Numbered from the stretch's first letter, positions 1 to 11,740 are shown. The stretch: DNA of 64,000 nucleotides from Dichotomopilus funicola (GCF_033296635.1 NW_026944028.1:1-64000), one strand, 5' to 3'. The notes: generated by a model from the sequence alone, not told the origin. A program made the numbers and translations.

Positions 1-300
1 GAAACCAGATCATTATCTTGTTGTGAACCTTTTGGCTTCACCGAATCACAACCCAGGTTACCCTACCTTCAGTGAACCCTTGCAGAGTGTGGTTGAGACG
101 ATTCGTCACAACTATTATCAAAGTAGATAAAATAAGCTTAATATATAATACTCAAAGAATACTTATTTACCATTATTAACATTCGGTCTAGTTTATACAT
201 ATTATTATCCACCTTTTTAGCTTCACTGAATTATAACCCTTATATTATATAATACCTTCAGGAAACCCTTTTAGACTGTGAGTAAGAGATGATTCGTTGT
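1..300. repeat. AT-rich degenerate duplicated repeat, RIP-like
   Basis: Two related copies of an element of roughly 90 bp lie at about 22-110 and 205-297. Both contain recognisable blocks such as GCTTCAC/TGAAT, ACCTTCAG, AAACCCTT and GATTCGT in the same order, about 185 bp apart. Where they differ, many changes are C to T or G to A: for example CCGAATCAC in the first copy reads CTGAATTAT in the second. The segment between them (about 110-200) is extremely AT-rich and TpA-rich. This is the pattern left by repeat-induced point mutation in ascomycetes. No coding capacity is visible. The parent element is not identifiable and may continue beyond the left edge of the window. Confidence 0.55.
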
Positions 301-540
301 AGAAACCTAGAGTCGACCTGGTAGTGGCTGAACTGTTCTCTTAAATTATGATGTCCTTCATTATGTCGGATGTCATACTGGATTCTTGTGAAGGATATCT
401 TGTTGATATTCCATGTGTCGACATGGCGGTGCCACCATATAAACATCAATACCAGAATATGATAGATGCTATCAACAAAGATACATGGATGGTATAATAG
501 CCCATCGCTTTCAGTCTACCATCTGCCGTTTGTTAATTAG

Positions 541-1547
541 GATGTGCGCGGGCTGGTGCCACTGCAGCCAATACTATGGACTTGCTCATGTATCCTTTTG
601 ATACAATCAAGACCCGACGCCGGGGTCAGACCGAACCGGATATCAATCGCCACTTTTCATCTAGGTACGGGCCGGCCGTGGCTAGAAATGGCCTTGTCTG
701 TGGGTTCGGGGACGTGGCCCTCGTAAGCCTCTCGACTGGTGAGCGGGCACTCTTAATATCCGCAGCCTCGTGGATAGACTGGATTGAATACAATTGGATG
801 CCCCGCTGGTAGCCGTCGTCTTTACGAGTTACAAGTCGGCCAGAACCAGCCTTAAACATTCTTTGCTCGTGAAAACACCAGCACCCGGTATCCATGTAAC
901 TGCCTCAGGTGGCGCAGAGATGGCATCGTGCCGTGTTCTCACTTCGGCCGAGGTCATAAAGCAGAACGCACAAGCCGTACGACAACCAAGCTCACTAGGA
1001 GCTAGCTCGTTTGCCCCCTTCGAGGCTTTGCACACCCTATAGCAAAGGGGGGACATGTTGACACGGATGGTTGGCAAGGGGTACACTGCCCTAATCCCAC
1101 GAAGTTTACCCTGCACGGCTTTACAATTCCCAATACTTGAATGGGTTCGGAACAAGCTCTGGGAAAGGCGACAGGAAACTTTGCCTCCGCAAGAAGATTG
1201 AGAGATAGTCTTCTGACGCCTCAAGATACCCGATCCCAACTCGTCGACGTTGGGTTGGTGACAGGAATCTCAGGGATTAATTGCGGCAATAACGACCACG
1301 CTGGCCGACGTGATCAAAACTAAAGCAATGCTTGGGGCTAAGGGAGTACATGGTGGTACATGTGGGCCCTGTGGTCTTGTGAATATTGTTAGGGTTCTTA
1401 TTCGGGAGAGGGGTGGCCGGCTTGTGTCGTGGTGGTGCGTTGCGCGCGGCATGGGCTTCACCAGGAAGCGGACTTTATCTAGGCTCGTATGAGGTAACGG
1501 AGGCGTGGTTGGGGCGTCGGCCGACTGACGGAATTGATACCATCTGA
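541..1547 (+). pseudogene. Decayed mitochondrial carrier (SAM-carrier-like) gene
   Basis: All three repeats of a mitochondrial carrier (SLC25) protein can be read, but in changing frames. Repeat 1 carries PFDTIKTR (about 594-617), repeat 2 carries SAEVIKQNAQ (about 947-976), and repeat 3 carries LADVIKTKAM (about 1301-1330). The blocks GYTALIPRSLPCTALQFP (about 1082-1135) and GSGLYLGSYE (near the end) also match the family. The best relatives are S-adenosylmethionine carriers (PET8/SAM5), inner-membrane exchangers of SAM and SAH. One genuine-looking intron (739-812, GT...AG) keeps frame into VVFTSY. After that there is an in-frame TAG at 1040 and at least three single-base frame changes (near 1180-1200, 1276 and 1410). 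No convincing start is visible: a TAA precedes the first block, or an intron ends at 540. It is most likely a pseudogene; sequencing error is the main alternative. Confidence 0.72.
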
Positions 1548-2543
1548 TGGTGATGGGTGTTGTCAGTGAGGAAAGGGGCCACGGGCAAAAGAGTGGGGAG
1601 ATTGAGAGGAAGTTGAACCATTGGCCTGATGCGGCAGATTATGCGGCGCGGTGATAGGTAACTATTGACGAAAGACAAAGCTAAACCGGGCTACATAAAG
1701 GTTAACAAATTTTTGCATATTGCATTGAGCTCGGACAACCCCCCCTGCGTAGTGATGGCATTGCATCATCAGATGCCGTTTGTCTCTTTTCGCGCTTCGG
1801 AGGGTCCGGCGCTTCCGGCGTTTAACCGATGCCTCCGAACACCGCCATTCCGTCTCGGAAGCACAAGTGAACCGCTGTCTGGATTCCGGGCCTGGCACTC
1901 CCGGGGCAGTGGCCGGCGCATCCAACATCACCCGGTTGTGTGTTGGCGGATACACCCCTGATGTTCAAAGTTCAGATGGGGGGCGGGGTCCTAGCCACAA
2001 TGTAGTAAGAAATAACCGATTACCACAAGGAACCCCCTTCGCCAACAATTGCGCTGGTATGACTCGCGGTCTGATAGATGAAAGAATGGTGACCGTTTTT
2101 CTGTGCTTCGAAGAATGTGTCGGAATGCGTGTTGGAGACTGGGATGCGCACAATGACACCACCCCTGTAACCGATGGCGCGATTCGCATGGTTTCAGCAA
2201 CAATGCCTGGGAGGTGGTTTTTCTTGCATCGCTCGGCGGGTCCAGGGGAAAGGGCCAGGCACAATCAAAGATTCGTGATTTCCTGGCGGCATTTCACCAG
2301 CGGGCGGATGTCTGCTACCGCGCTCGGTGGGCGCGGCTTTTAACAGCATGCCTCGCTATCCTTTCTCCCCACACGCTTCCACTGTCCTAGGTCCCACTAA
2401 GAGACACAACACGGCCACCGCTGAGCCTGACGAAGACACATCATTGAGCTTCAATTAAACGCCCAATACCTCGTCTCCCCTTCCTCGACCCGTGGCGTAC
2501 CCCCCAATCGAGTGTTGGTTTATATCGCCGTTGATCGGACACC
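1548..2543. other. Intergenic, no supportable gene
   Basis: A long open frame exists on the plus strand (about 1780-2343), but its translation has no recognisable domain, compositional logic or splice structure. The stretch probably holds decayed sequence and the promoter and 5' leader of the next gene. Nothing else is visible. Confidence 0.5.
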
Positions 2544-3281
2544 ATGGCAACACCACGAGGGCCGGTGCTCGTGGCGGAGGTCCAAAGCATGCCGTTTCCA
2601 GATCCAGATGTCAAAGACTCAACGGTGGTCTCTGAGATCCAAGCTGAGTCCAATTCGCCATCACCAAGCCAGGACAGGTTCCTCGTCGCGTCGCCATACC
2701 ATGAACGGGAACATCTCCTGGATCTGGACACCCTTGACACAGAAAATCAGCTTCTTGCTCTCTCCCTGACGAAGATGAAATCCTTACGAGAGGATTACGC
2801 CACGGCGCCGTATCTCGACACCTTTAATTGGGATGAAATCATCGACACGCTCCGGGTACTAGCCCGAGGAATCGACCATACCTGGAGGAAGACCTCCTTC
2901 TTCGTTGTCGCCTTTCGTTCTCGAATTCCTCCGACAACGGTTTACGCCGAGCTTGGTACGCTGGATAAAGCTGCCCACGCAGAGGCTACGGCCAGTGGGG
3001 GTTTTTTGAAGTATGTGGTGCTGGCCTCTGCGCTGCCTGAGTGATGCCTAGCTGACAGTTGTTGCAGGTATTGGTTTGGGAATCCTGATGTCGATGGGCG
3101 TAACTTGGCGACCTGCATCTGGCGAACCCAGGAGGATGCCAAGAAGGGGGGAATTGGCCCGGCTCACCGTCGGGCAGCTGGTGCGGCCAGGTCGTTATAC
3201 TCACACTGGAAGATTGACCGTCACAGGTTGACGATTGAGGACGGGATCCAGGGCTGGGCGATTACCGATTGGGAGGAGTAG
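2544..3281 (+). CDS. UPF0643-family conserved fungal protein
   Basis: The product has about 226 residues and is encoded by two exons, 2544-3010 and 3068-3281. The 57-nt intron has donor GTATGT, branch GCTGAC and acceptor TTGCAG, and joining it gives GGFLKYWFGNPD in frame. The N-terminal 60-70 residues are Ser/Pro-rich. The rest resembles the uncharacterised fungal family typified by S. pombe PB2B2.08 (UPF0643), with conserved blocks RIPPTTVYAELGTLDKAAHA, NLATCIWRTQEDAKKG and the terminal SLYSHWKIDRHRL. The start was chosen because ACCATGGC is a good fungal start context and lies at the beginning of the open frame. Its biochemical role is unknown. Family assignment is from memory of the motif pattern. 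Confidence 0.85.
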
Positions 3282-4136
3282 AAAGTGGCGGTAAGATTGG
3301 CGTTCCATTGGTGCGTGCTAGGTTTCTTGCTCCGAGTGATGTAGCGACAACAATATCCATAGAAGTAGGTAATAAAGTGCAGAAAGAACTAGACGATGGG
3401 GGATAGTGGTGCCTGCTGTAAATCGTGCGGATCCGATGTGTTCTTAAGTGTGCGACTGACTAGACTTGAAACGGGTGACTTGTGAGGTCAAGAACGGGGT
3501 GGTTAGGAGAAGGTTAACTTGGGTTGCATGGCATGTTTAGGGGAGGTCGTCATTTTAAGGTGCTGAACGTGTGTGCCTGAGGGGGTGTCGGCGTGGGGGA
3601 GGGAACGGGGAACGTGGGGTGGTGGCTCGACGTTTTAGCGTCAAATCACGAGATTGGATTGTTTAGAATCTTACGACGAATTATAGACATTCGCAGCAAA
3701 TGCTAACGAGATAGTCTAATATTTTCATTTCGCCAACGTATGAAGTGTTTATTGAAGACGAGATTCATAGTCCAAGGGGAAGAGAGGGTCATATCATCTT
3801 ACTTGCCTCGTCTCGGCAGTTCAGTCACATAGTTGGTTGCCAGGGGCAGGCTGTCGAGAAACGGCGATGAGCTCAGCAAACGCCACAACGCCAAGCCACA
3901 CCCCCCCGCCTTTCTGAGCACCTCTCCACTTCTGGCTTGAGTTTTCAGCCACACCTTTTTTTTTGGGTGGTGCCCACAAACGAACGAGATTTGCGAAACC
4001 CCCAAAAGTTGCGACTTCCAGCGATCCGGCGCAAATCCAGTCCAGTAATTTTACGCTGGAAGAACATCCGGCCTTGAGATCCTATCACCTTATCAAGCCC
4101 ACCTTCCGGATTCCGCTCAGTCAGCTGCAGAACAAC
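3282..4136. other. Intergenic: 3' end of UPF0643 gene and eIF3h promoter
   Basis: This is 855 bp with no gene-like open frame. The last 200 bp before the eIF3h start are C/T- and A-rich, as expected for a housekeeping promoter and leader, and include a TTTTTTTT run near 3957-3965. No other element was recognised. Confidence 0.5.
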
Positions 4137-5365
4137 ATGGCCGACGCGCAAAAGGATGTGCCATTCAAATCGGCACAGGTCGAGTCACTGGTTTGTCCCA
4201 ACGGCTACCCCTCCATGGACCCCTCCAGCGCGAATCGCTGACAGTAGCGCAGGTGGTGATGAAGATTGTGAAACACTGCTCTTCCAGCTTCCCGACCCCT
4301 GCCACCGGGTCCCTTGTAGGAATGGACAGTAACGGTTTCCTTGAGATCACGAACGCTTTCCCATTCCCTACCGTCGATGTTTCGAGCACCGACAGCCACC
4401 AGTCCGATGCCTCCAGCCTCGCCGCCGCAGCCCCTCGTGCGAAGGCCAATATCGCTTACCAAAACGAGATGATCAGGCATCTAAAGGAAGTTAATGTCGA
4501 TGCCAATAATGTGGGGTGGTACACCAGCGCTACCATGGGCAACTTTATCAATCTCAGCTTCATCGAGAACCAATACCACTACCAGCGCGACAACGACAAG
4601 ACGGTCGCCCTCGTCCACGACGTGAGCAGGAGTTCACAGGGCGCCTTAAGCCTGCGTGCATTTCGGTTGTCCGCCGAGTTCATGACTGCTTTCAAGGAGG
4701 GCAAGTTTACAACGGAGAGGTTAGTGAGAGCGGTTAGAAAGGGGCTTGTGCTAGCTTTCTTTTCGTAGGGTTGATGATGAGTGCTGACCTAGACCGGGTA
4801 TAGCCTCCAAAAGTCCAAGCTGACGTTCCGGGACATCCTCGTCGAGGTCCCCGTCATCGTTCACAACTCCCATCTCCTTACCTCCTTCCTACATCAAATT
4901 CCCGCCCCTCCGGATTCTGAGGAGATACCTCTCCCCACGTCGCTCGAAGATATCCACCGTGATCCCGCCAAGCTCCCCGCGCACCCGTCATTTGATACTT
5001 TGGATCTTTCGATTGACCCCTTCCTCGAGAAGACATGCGACCTACTCCTCGATAGCATCGAGTCCCACTACTCGGACCTCAACAACCACCAGTATTACCA
5101 GCGGCAACTTACCCGCGAGCAATTCAAGATCACACAATGGCAAACGAAGCGTAAGGCGGAGAACGCTGCGCGTTTGGCCGCCAAGCAACAGCCGCTACCC
5201 GAGGACGAATGGCAGAGGCTGTTTAAGCTCCCCCAGGAACCCAGCCGACTGGAGGGCATGCTTAATGCGAGGCAAGTTGAACAGTACAGCAAGCAGGTCG
5301 ACGGTTTCACGGCTACAATCACCACCAAGATGTTCGCTGTCAGGGGAAATTTGTTGCCCGAGTAA
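4137..5365 (+). CDS. eif3h: Translation initiation factor eIF3 subunit H
   Basis: This is the eIF3h subunit of the eIF3 complex, which organises 43S pre-initiation complexes in the cytosol. It has 360 residues in three exons: 4137-4190, 4253-4719 and 4804-5365. Intron 1 (62 nt) splits ESL from VVMKIVKHCSS, exactly at the start of the MPN domain. Intron 2 (84 nt) restores TTESLQKSKLTFRD. The MPN domain spans roughly residues 17-160, with GSLVGMD, EITNAFPFP and VGWYTSATMG. The metal-binding JAMM residues of deubiquitinase MPN+ proteins are not expected in eIF3h. The C-terminal half is the helical eIF3h tail, ending MFAVRGNLLPE. The length is typical of filamentous fungi. Confidence 0.95.
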
Positions 5366-6507
5366 AATAATCGAAACTGAACGCTCGGGTTTGTGGGTTG
5401 CGGTGGCGGGGACTCGGCTGGCGGGCACAGTGGTTAGGGTATCTCGAGTGCATTCGGTCTGGCGTTCCGGGTCATGGGCGTGTTTGCTAGCTTTCGCCGG
5501 GGTTTCGAGCCTACCATGATGAGAATAGAATATATTCCTCGGGACTTTGTGTGTGCTGGTCGTACCCTGCAATGATGTATACGAAGAACAATAGCTAATC
5601 AGCTAGTGAGCAGCAAGATGGTCCGGAGAAGTTGGGGGGAACAATCTCTTGTCCGCGACAAGAGCTCGTTTCAGCCTTCAAAATTGATTATCTCACGCGG
5701 CAGTTGATGCGCGACGCCTCGACCCTGTCAGTACTCCGTAGTTATGCCGATTTCCCCGGACACTCGGAGTTCATCGCTCGGAGTCGGGATGAATGGACTG
5801 GCATCCGAGACCTGGCTTCACGGCACGTTCTTGCTCTCCAGCTGCCCAATTGGAGGGTGAGTGTCGGTGGGGGGCGCGTAATAACCGAAACGGGGCTAGC
5901 AGAGGGGGCTGCAGTCCCTCTCACCGACATGCCCGGTTCTTCCCCTTTCTGGCCGTTGTTATCTCGGGGGTTTTCTTTGCTCAACACGCCGGTCCAAGCC
6001 TTTCTGCGATGCCGGAGCACCAAGCAATTGAGTTAGGCCCCTTGCAAACAAACTATGAAACATAAGGGAAAGAAAATAAAAGCAGGAAAGCAGCAAACAC
6101 TACACAGGCCGCTTGTAGAAACGACTCATCGATCGTGGCCAGCAAATCGTCTCACTAATTTCCCTAACGTCAGGCCGCAATGCTTCCCCGGAACCCCCAG
6201 TCCGCCGTCGAGGTTCTCACCGCATCCGACACTCTCCTTGCTTCCCCCGAACTGCCGTTGTTCGGCCATTACTTGAGAAACTCGCCTGGACCCATTTTTA
6301 TTACTGCCCCTCACCGCACCCCGCAAATGCTGCCCCTCTTTAAAAGTAAGCCTGCAGGTCCACATCCGAGAATTTCTCCTCTGCCCCTCTCCTCTTCCCG
6401 AGCTTTATCTCTGGGTTTGACTTCCTCCCTCCTTTTCCATCTCTTTTCTTTTTCAACTTTGACCTTGGCCTTACTTCCACCAACACATCACCGAACAGAC
6501 AGACACA
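5366..6507. other. Intergenic between eIF3h and SAH hydrolase
   Basis: This is 1.1 kb without a supportable gene. It holds the eIF3h 3' region, featureless GC-rich sequence, and at its right end the SAH hydrolase promoter and leader, which are described separately. Confidence 0.5.
6365..6507 (+). promoter_or_regulatory. Pyrimidine-rich leader of SAH hydrolase
   Basis: The plus strand is strongly C/T-rich from about 6370 to 6450 (blocks such as CTCTGCCCCTCTCCTCTTCC), followed by CAACTTTGACC and then an A/C-rich stretch ending CAGACACAATGG at the start codon. CT-tracts just ahead of the transcription start are typical of highly expressed filamentous-fungal genes, which fits this enzyme. The start site itself cannot be placed. 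Confidence 0.45.
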
Positions 6508-8011
6508 ATGGCCGCTCCCGCGCACAAGTTCAAGGTCGCCGACCTGTCCCTCGCTGCCTTCGGGCGCAAGGAGATTGAGCTGGCGGAGAACGAGATGCCC
6601 GGTCTCATGTCCATTCGCACCAAGTATGCCGCCGACCAGCCGCTCAAGGGCGCCCGCATTGCCGGCTGCCTGCACATGACTATCCAGACCGCCGTTCTCA
6701 TCGAGACGCTCGTTTCGCTCGGTGCCGAGGTTACCTGGTCCTCGTGCAACATCTTCAGCACCCAAGACCACGCCGCTGCGGCCATTGCGGCGGCCGGTGT
6801 CCCCGTCTTTGCCTGGAAGGGCGAGACCGAGGAGGAGTACAACTGGTGCTTGGAGCAGCAGCTTGTTGCCTTCAAGGACGACAAGAAGCTCAACCTGATC
6901 CTCGACGACGGTGGTGATCTCACCCACCTTGTGCACACCAAGTACCCTGACCAGCTCAAGGATTGCTACGGCCTGTCCGAGGAGACCACCACTGGCGTTC
7001 ACCATCTGTACCGCATGCTCAAGAAGGGCGAGCTTCTTGTTCCTGCCATCAACGTCAACGACTCGGTTACCAAGTCCAAGTTCGACAACCTCTACGGCTG
7101 CCGCGAGTCCCTGGTGGACGGCATCAAGCGCGCCACCGACGTGATGGTTGCTGGCAAGATTGCGGTCGTTGCTGGTTTCGGTGATGTCGGCAAGGGCTGC
7201 GCTGTTGCCCTCCGTGACATGGGTGCCCGCGTGCTCGTCACCGAGATTGATCCCATCAACGCCCTCCAGGCCGCCATGGCCGGGTACGAGGTCACGACGA
7301 TGGACAAGGCCAGCCGTGTTGGTCAGATCTTTGTCACCACCACTGGCTGCCGTGACATTCTCGTTGGGAAGCACTTTGAGGCTATGCCCAACGACGCCAT
7401 TGTTTGCAGTACGTCTCTTGCTTGCCATCTTTGTCTCCTTCTACTTCCCTCCTCGGCCGTTTTACCCCTGGGAGCTTGACCGGTCACTAATTGAAGCGAT
7501 ATAGACATTGGCCATTTCGACGTTGAGATTGATGTCGCCTGGCTCAAGGAGAACGCCCAGTCTGTGCAGAACATCAAGCCCCAAGTTGACCGCTTCCTGA
7601 TGAAGAGCGGCCGCCATGTCATCCTCCTTGCTGAGGGTCGTCTGGTTAACCTTGGCTGTGCGACTGGCCACAGCTCCTTCGTCATGTCCTGCAGCTTCAC
7701 CAACCAGGTCCTGGCACAGATCATGCTCTACAAGAGCAATGACGAGGCCTTTGCCAAGAAGTACGTCGAGTTCGGCAAGAGCGGCAAGCTCGAGACCAAG
7801 GTCTACGTCCTGCCCAAGATCCTCGATGAGGAGGTTGCCCGTCTCCACTTGGCTCACGTCAATGTCGAGCTTACTTCCTTGACTAATGTTCAGGCCGAGT
7901 ACCTCGGCCTCGATGTCGAGGGCCCTTATAAGACCGACCAGTATGTCGTCCCCCATTGTCCTCCCCATTCTGTGATTTACAGTGCTGACGGATCCTAGTT
8001 ACCGCTACTAA
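6508..8011 (+). CDS. SAH1: S-adenosylhomocysteinase
   Basis: The enzyme hydrolyses S-adenosylhomocysteine to adenosine and homocysteine, clearing the product that inhibits all SAM-dependent methyltransferases. It is an NAD-dependent cytosolic tetramer. There are 449 residues, the same length as the yeast enzyme. Exons are 6508-7408, 7505-7940 and 7999-8011; the last is only 13 nt and supplies the invariant C-terminal HYRY. Visible motifs are HMTIQTAVLIETL, DDGGDLT, EETTTGVHHL, the lysine-bearing VNDSVTKSKFDN, and the NAD-binding GFGDVGKGCA near residue 225. Intron 1 restores DAIVCNIGHFD. Strong codon bias (C-ending codons) and the CT-rich leader suggest high expression. Confidence 0.98.
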
Positions 8012-9149
8012 TTGTACACATCGGCGTTCGTTCCTGGCGGCGGTAGTCGTACCAGGAGCATCGCAGAGGTGTGGGGGCAACGGAGTTTTCTTTGCGATAG
8101 ATCTTCAACATTTGGATCCCGGGCACGCTTTACGGGGCATGTTTTGGGGCTGGTTTCGGAGCATTGTTTTTCAACAGGCATGACTTGCATGGCATATTGG
8201 GTTCAGGTCGGGGCATAAAAAAGGCAAATAATGGGGCGGGGTCTGGTACACATTTTCAACAAAAGTACGGCGTTGGCTTTGGCTCATGATATCCCACCTA
8301 CACACCAACGGGCGGCGTTTAACTGGGGAGGAGGGGGGAAATGGGAAGGGGGAGAATGGATGGCTTGTCATGTTGGTGCGCAACAGCGCACTTTCTTCTA
8401 GAATCGGAACCAGTAGGAGAAGATCAACGGTCCCGTCAACCGGGATTAAGAGGAATACAGGACATTGTAGTTTGGTCGAGTATTAGGTACCATCCATATC
8501 AATGTCGTTTATTCACTCGCCACTGGGACATGGAATCTCGTGCACATAGTGTTTTGCTGTGGCTTTTACTCGACAGATAGGGTGGATTAGCAGAAGCTTC
8601 GGCTCGCGCATTGTAACCGCCCATGTTCCGCCATCTGCCCCGTCCAAGCAGGCGTCGGGTGCCGCAACCGCCAACCATTGTGCCTCGGGTCTGGGGCGCC
8701 AATCGGGGGCGCGTCGAGCGCATCCGAGTTAATGGCATGGAGGAGGTTGCCCCAGCGTGTCGGGTAGTGCAGCAGGTGGTACTAGGTTGGCTTCCACTGG
8801 AACCGACCGATGCGGGGACCGTGGGGAAGGGAGCAAGCGAAGATACCTTGGGTAGGTATGGAACGTGGCGCCCCTTCCTAGTCAAGTTTGCGACTGGTTT
8901 CTAGCTTGGTTTTCTTTTTTTTCTTTAACAACACCACGACGCCGTGGGCAAACCCCTCTTCTGGACATTTGAACATAATTTGGTCGGGTTGGGGCAGTAC
9001 GCCTGCATATATCGTGCCATTTTTCGTCGAAATATGTATGTTCCCCTGCCCTGGCCTGGCTATCGCTCTGTATTACTCATTCATACTTACTCGTGAATGC
9101 AGCTTTACGGGTAATTTATTTACCTCCGTTTCAAGATTGCTCGGGTAAA
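8012..9149. other. Intergenic, no supportable gene
   Basis: This contains the 3' region of SAH hydrolase and the upstream region of the hydroxyacid dehydrogenase. Open frames here are short and unstructured. A TTAGGTACC at about 8484 and GGTAGGTATGG at about 8851 belong to a short motif that recurs between genes in this window. Nothing else was recognised. Confidence 0.5.
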
Positions 9150-10618
9150 ATGGCCTCCAAGGATGAGGTCCGCCTGAAGGTGTTGCTCCTGGGAGCCATC
9201 GAACAGTATGTTGCTTTATTTATCCTGTCATCCCACCGGTCTATTATCCTTGTTGGTTGGATAAGCATACACAAGGAAAGCCAGGCGAAACAAAGGCCGC
9301 TAGGAGGGGGATTTACCACCCTGTTTAGGGGATGGTGACCGTGACGAGACTGGTTGATGAAAATACAACGGTGACCCATTTATCGCATCCGGACGGTGCT
9401 ATGATGCTATCATTGAGCCATAACATCAACTTACACTATTCACGCTCTGAATCAAAAGAGGAACAAACTCACTAACCCTTTCATAGCGCCCACCAAGCCT
9501 GGTCAACCATTGCGGCTATCGCCGATGTCATCACCCCAACCGCGACTGACCGCGCTGCTTTCCTCGAGGAGGCCGCTTCCGGCGCCTTCGACGGCTGCGT
9601 CGCCGCCTATCGCACATTTGACAGCTTCACCATCACGGGCAAGATCAATACTGAGCTCCTCGCGGCACTGCCCCCCTCATTGCGTTTTATCTGCCACAAT
9701 GGCGCGGGCTACGACCAGATCGATGTGAAGGCCTGCACAGAACACAACGTACGTGTGTCAAATGCTCCGACCGCGGTGGATGATGCCACGGCGGACCTGG
9801 GCATTTTCTTGATGCTCGGTGCCCTCAGGAACTTGGGTCTGGGCATGGCGGCCTTGAGGGCGGGTGATTGGAGGGGTTCGACACTGCCGGCCTTGGGTCA
9901 TGATCCGCAGGGCAAGGTGTTGGGCATCTTGGGTATGGGGGGCATCGGTCGCAACATGGCCAAAAAGGCGCTGGCGTTTGGTATGAAGATCCATTATCAC
10001 AACCGTACCAGGCTAGATGCGGACGTGGAGGCCGAGCTTGGCGCAGAGTATGTCGAGTTCGACGAGCTCTTGAAGGACAGTGACGTGCTGAGCTTGAATC
10101 TGCCTCTCAATGTGAGTAGTCCATTCCTCCCTCGGGCGCTAGGAGTCTGCCCAACGACGAGGTAATAGAGGGAGAGAGAAAAAACCTGACTAGTGGCTAC
10201 TAGAAACATACTCGACACATCATCTCCCAAGCCGAGTTCGCCAAGATGAAGCCCGGTATCGTGATTGTCAACACGGCCCGCGGCGCCGTCATGGATGAGG
10301 CCGCGCTAGTTGAGGCGCTTCAGTCTGGCCAGGTCGGCTCAGTTGGCCTTGACGTCTACGAGGAGGAACCGCAGGTTCACCCTGGTCTGGTTTCTAACCC
10401 GCAGGTGATTCTTGTCCCGCACATGGGCACCTGGACCCTCGAGACGGAGACCAAGATGGAGGAGTGGTATGTCATATTCTTTCCTTCCTAGGACAACGCT
10501 GGCCGTGCGTGAGATCTGGGTTTTGGCTGACGTCAACTACAGGACCATTAGCAACCTTCGCATGGCGATTGAGGAGGGCAAGCTGCGAAGCATTGTCCCC
10601 GAGCAGCGAGACCTGTGA
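9150..10618 (+). CDS. D-2-hydroxyacid dehydrogenase (glyoxylate/hydroxypyruvate reductase type)
   Basis: The predicted product has 339 residues in four exons: 9150-9205, 9487-10111, 10204-10466 and 10543-10618. It belongs to the NAD(P)-dependent D-isomer-specific 2-hydroxyacid dehydrogenases and resembles GRHPR/Gor1, which reduce glyoxylate or hydroxypyruvate. The Rossmann fingerprint is GMGGIGRNMAKKA. The catalytic triad is visible: Arg in VNTARGAVMDE, Glu in DVYEEEP and His in LVPHMGT. HNGAGYDQID is the usual substrate-loop block. Intron 1 is long for this genome (281 nt), but GTATGT/CATAG splicing gives AIEHAHQAW in frame. Introns of 92 and 76 nt give LPLNKHTRHI and MEEWTISNLR. The exact substrate is not determined by sequence. 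Confidence 0.93.
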
Positions 10619-11740
10619 AAGCGGGTCGATATTGAGATGGTCATCTTCATCAGGAACGGTAGACAGAAAGAGAAAATAGAAGGGGGAGATAGACAATAAA
10701 AGCCAAATGGACGGAACTTTCTCAATTGAAACCCACTTGCACAGACACGTTGCTCATTGCTCAGGGACTCTTCGGGACCATGTTTGATATCTTGGACCAA
10801 ACACGGCACGGTCCGTTATCAACATATATAGATATAACAAGTAAAGGAATCTGGCCTTGGACATCAGGAAACAAATAAGCCACACGACTGGGAAAAAAAG
10901 CCTTCAAAATGCTAAATGCAGAAGCCCGACCTTTCTACCGGGATAGATGAGCAAATATTCCCACCGCCATCCCGAAATCGTTAAGAAAAATAGAAAATAA
11001 AATCGCCACGAAGCATACATATGTGTACATCAAGAGCCTATGCTCCCACATCCATAGCTTTAATCTCACCCTATTTACATTGGTGCCGGGCTGAACAAAA
11101 ACATAGTACGCCGGATCCACAAAGCGACGGGCGGCCGGGGCGGTCTTATCCGCCGACGGTGACTAGTCTCGGATAATCCTCTCCGCAGCGAGTAGTTGAC
11201 CCCCCCAAATGCGGCTAGATGCCCTGCTCAAAGTCAAGTGTCCAACTGAGCGGTGTATTTTCGTAGCAATGGAATGCTGTCGCAGAACCTCGCAGTTTTC
11301 GCAGCAGCCCAGACAACCCCTTATTGTGGTAATGTAGCGTCCCTTGTTGGCGATATGTACAGGTTTTGATACAGACGCTTCCATGATCGTCGAGATGGCA
11401 CCGGCTTAGCTAGGACCAAACGAAGGATTCGGGCCGTTGCACTGGACGAGTGTTACTGGTGGCGACCGGTGGCAGAAAAGGATGGTTCGCAGTTCGTTTC
11501 GCCAACGAGAAGCGTTTTTGGAATTTGCGGATGGTAGCGGGCCTCTTAGGCACGTGTCTTCCGCGGGTATGAAACCGGTGTGCTGCGGCTGACAACCAAG
11601 TGGCAGGAAGGAGGAAGGCAGGCGATGCCCAGAGAAGATAGGTCTTGAGATGGTCGGGGGACCACATCAGCAGGGCCGGCACCCTTGGTTTGTGGATGTG
11701 GTGCTGGGCAAGGAAGCAAAAGAGAGAAGTTATGAGTTGC
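10619..11740. other. Intergenic (convergent 3' ends)
   Basis: This is 1.1 kb between the convergent dehydrogenase and Zn2Cys6 gene. If the regulator has further C-terminal exons they would lie here on the minus strand, but none could be recognised. AT content rises near 10820-11100. No RNA gene was recognised. Confidence 0.45.

Noticed and set aside
977..1042. A 66-nt GT...TAG intron that would remove the in-frame stop of the carrier
   Set aside because: It would leave a linker much shorter than in related carriers and would not explain the later frame changes; a nonsense change is the simpler reading. Transcript data could overturn this.
1780..2343. 187-codon plus-strand open frame
   Set aside because: No family signature, and it lies between a pseudogene and a promoter in GC-rich DNA where chance frames are common.
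6340..7428. 362-codon minus-strand open frame across SAH hydrolase exon 1
   Set aside because: It is the mirror of a GC3-biased, highly conserved gene on the plus strand; its translation has no domain and the sense gene is certain.
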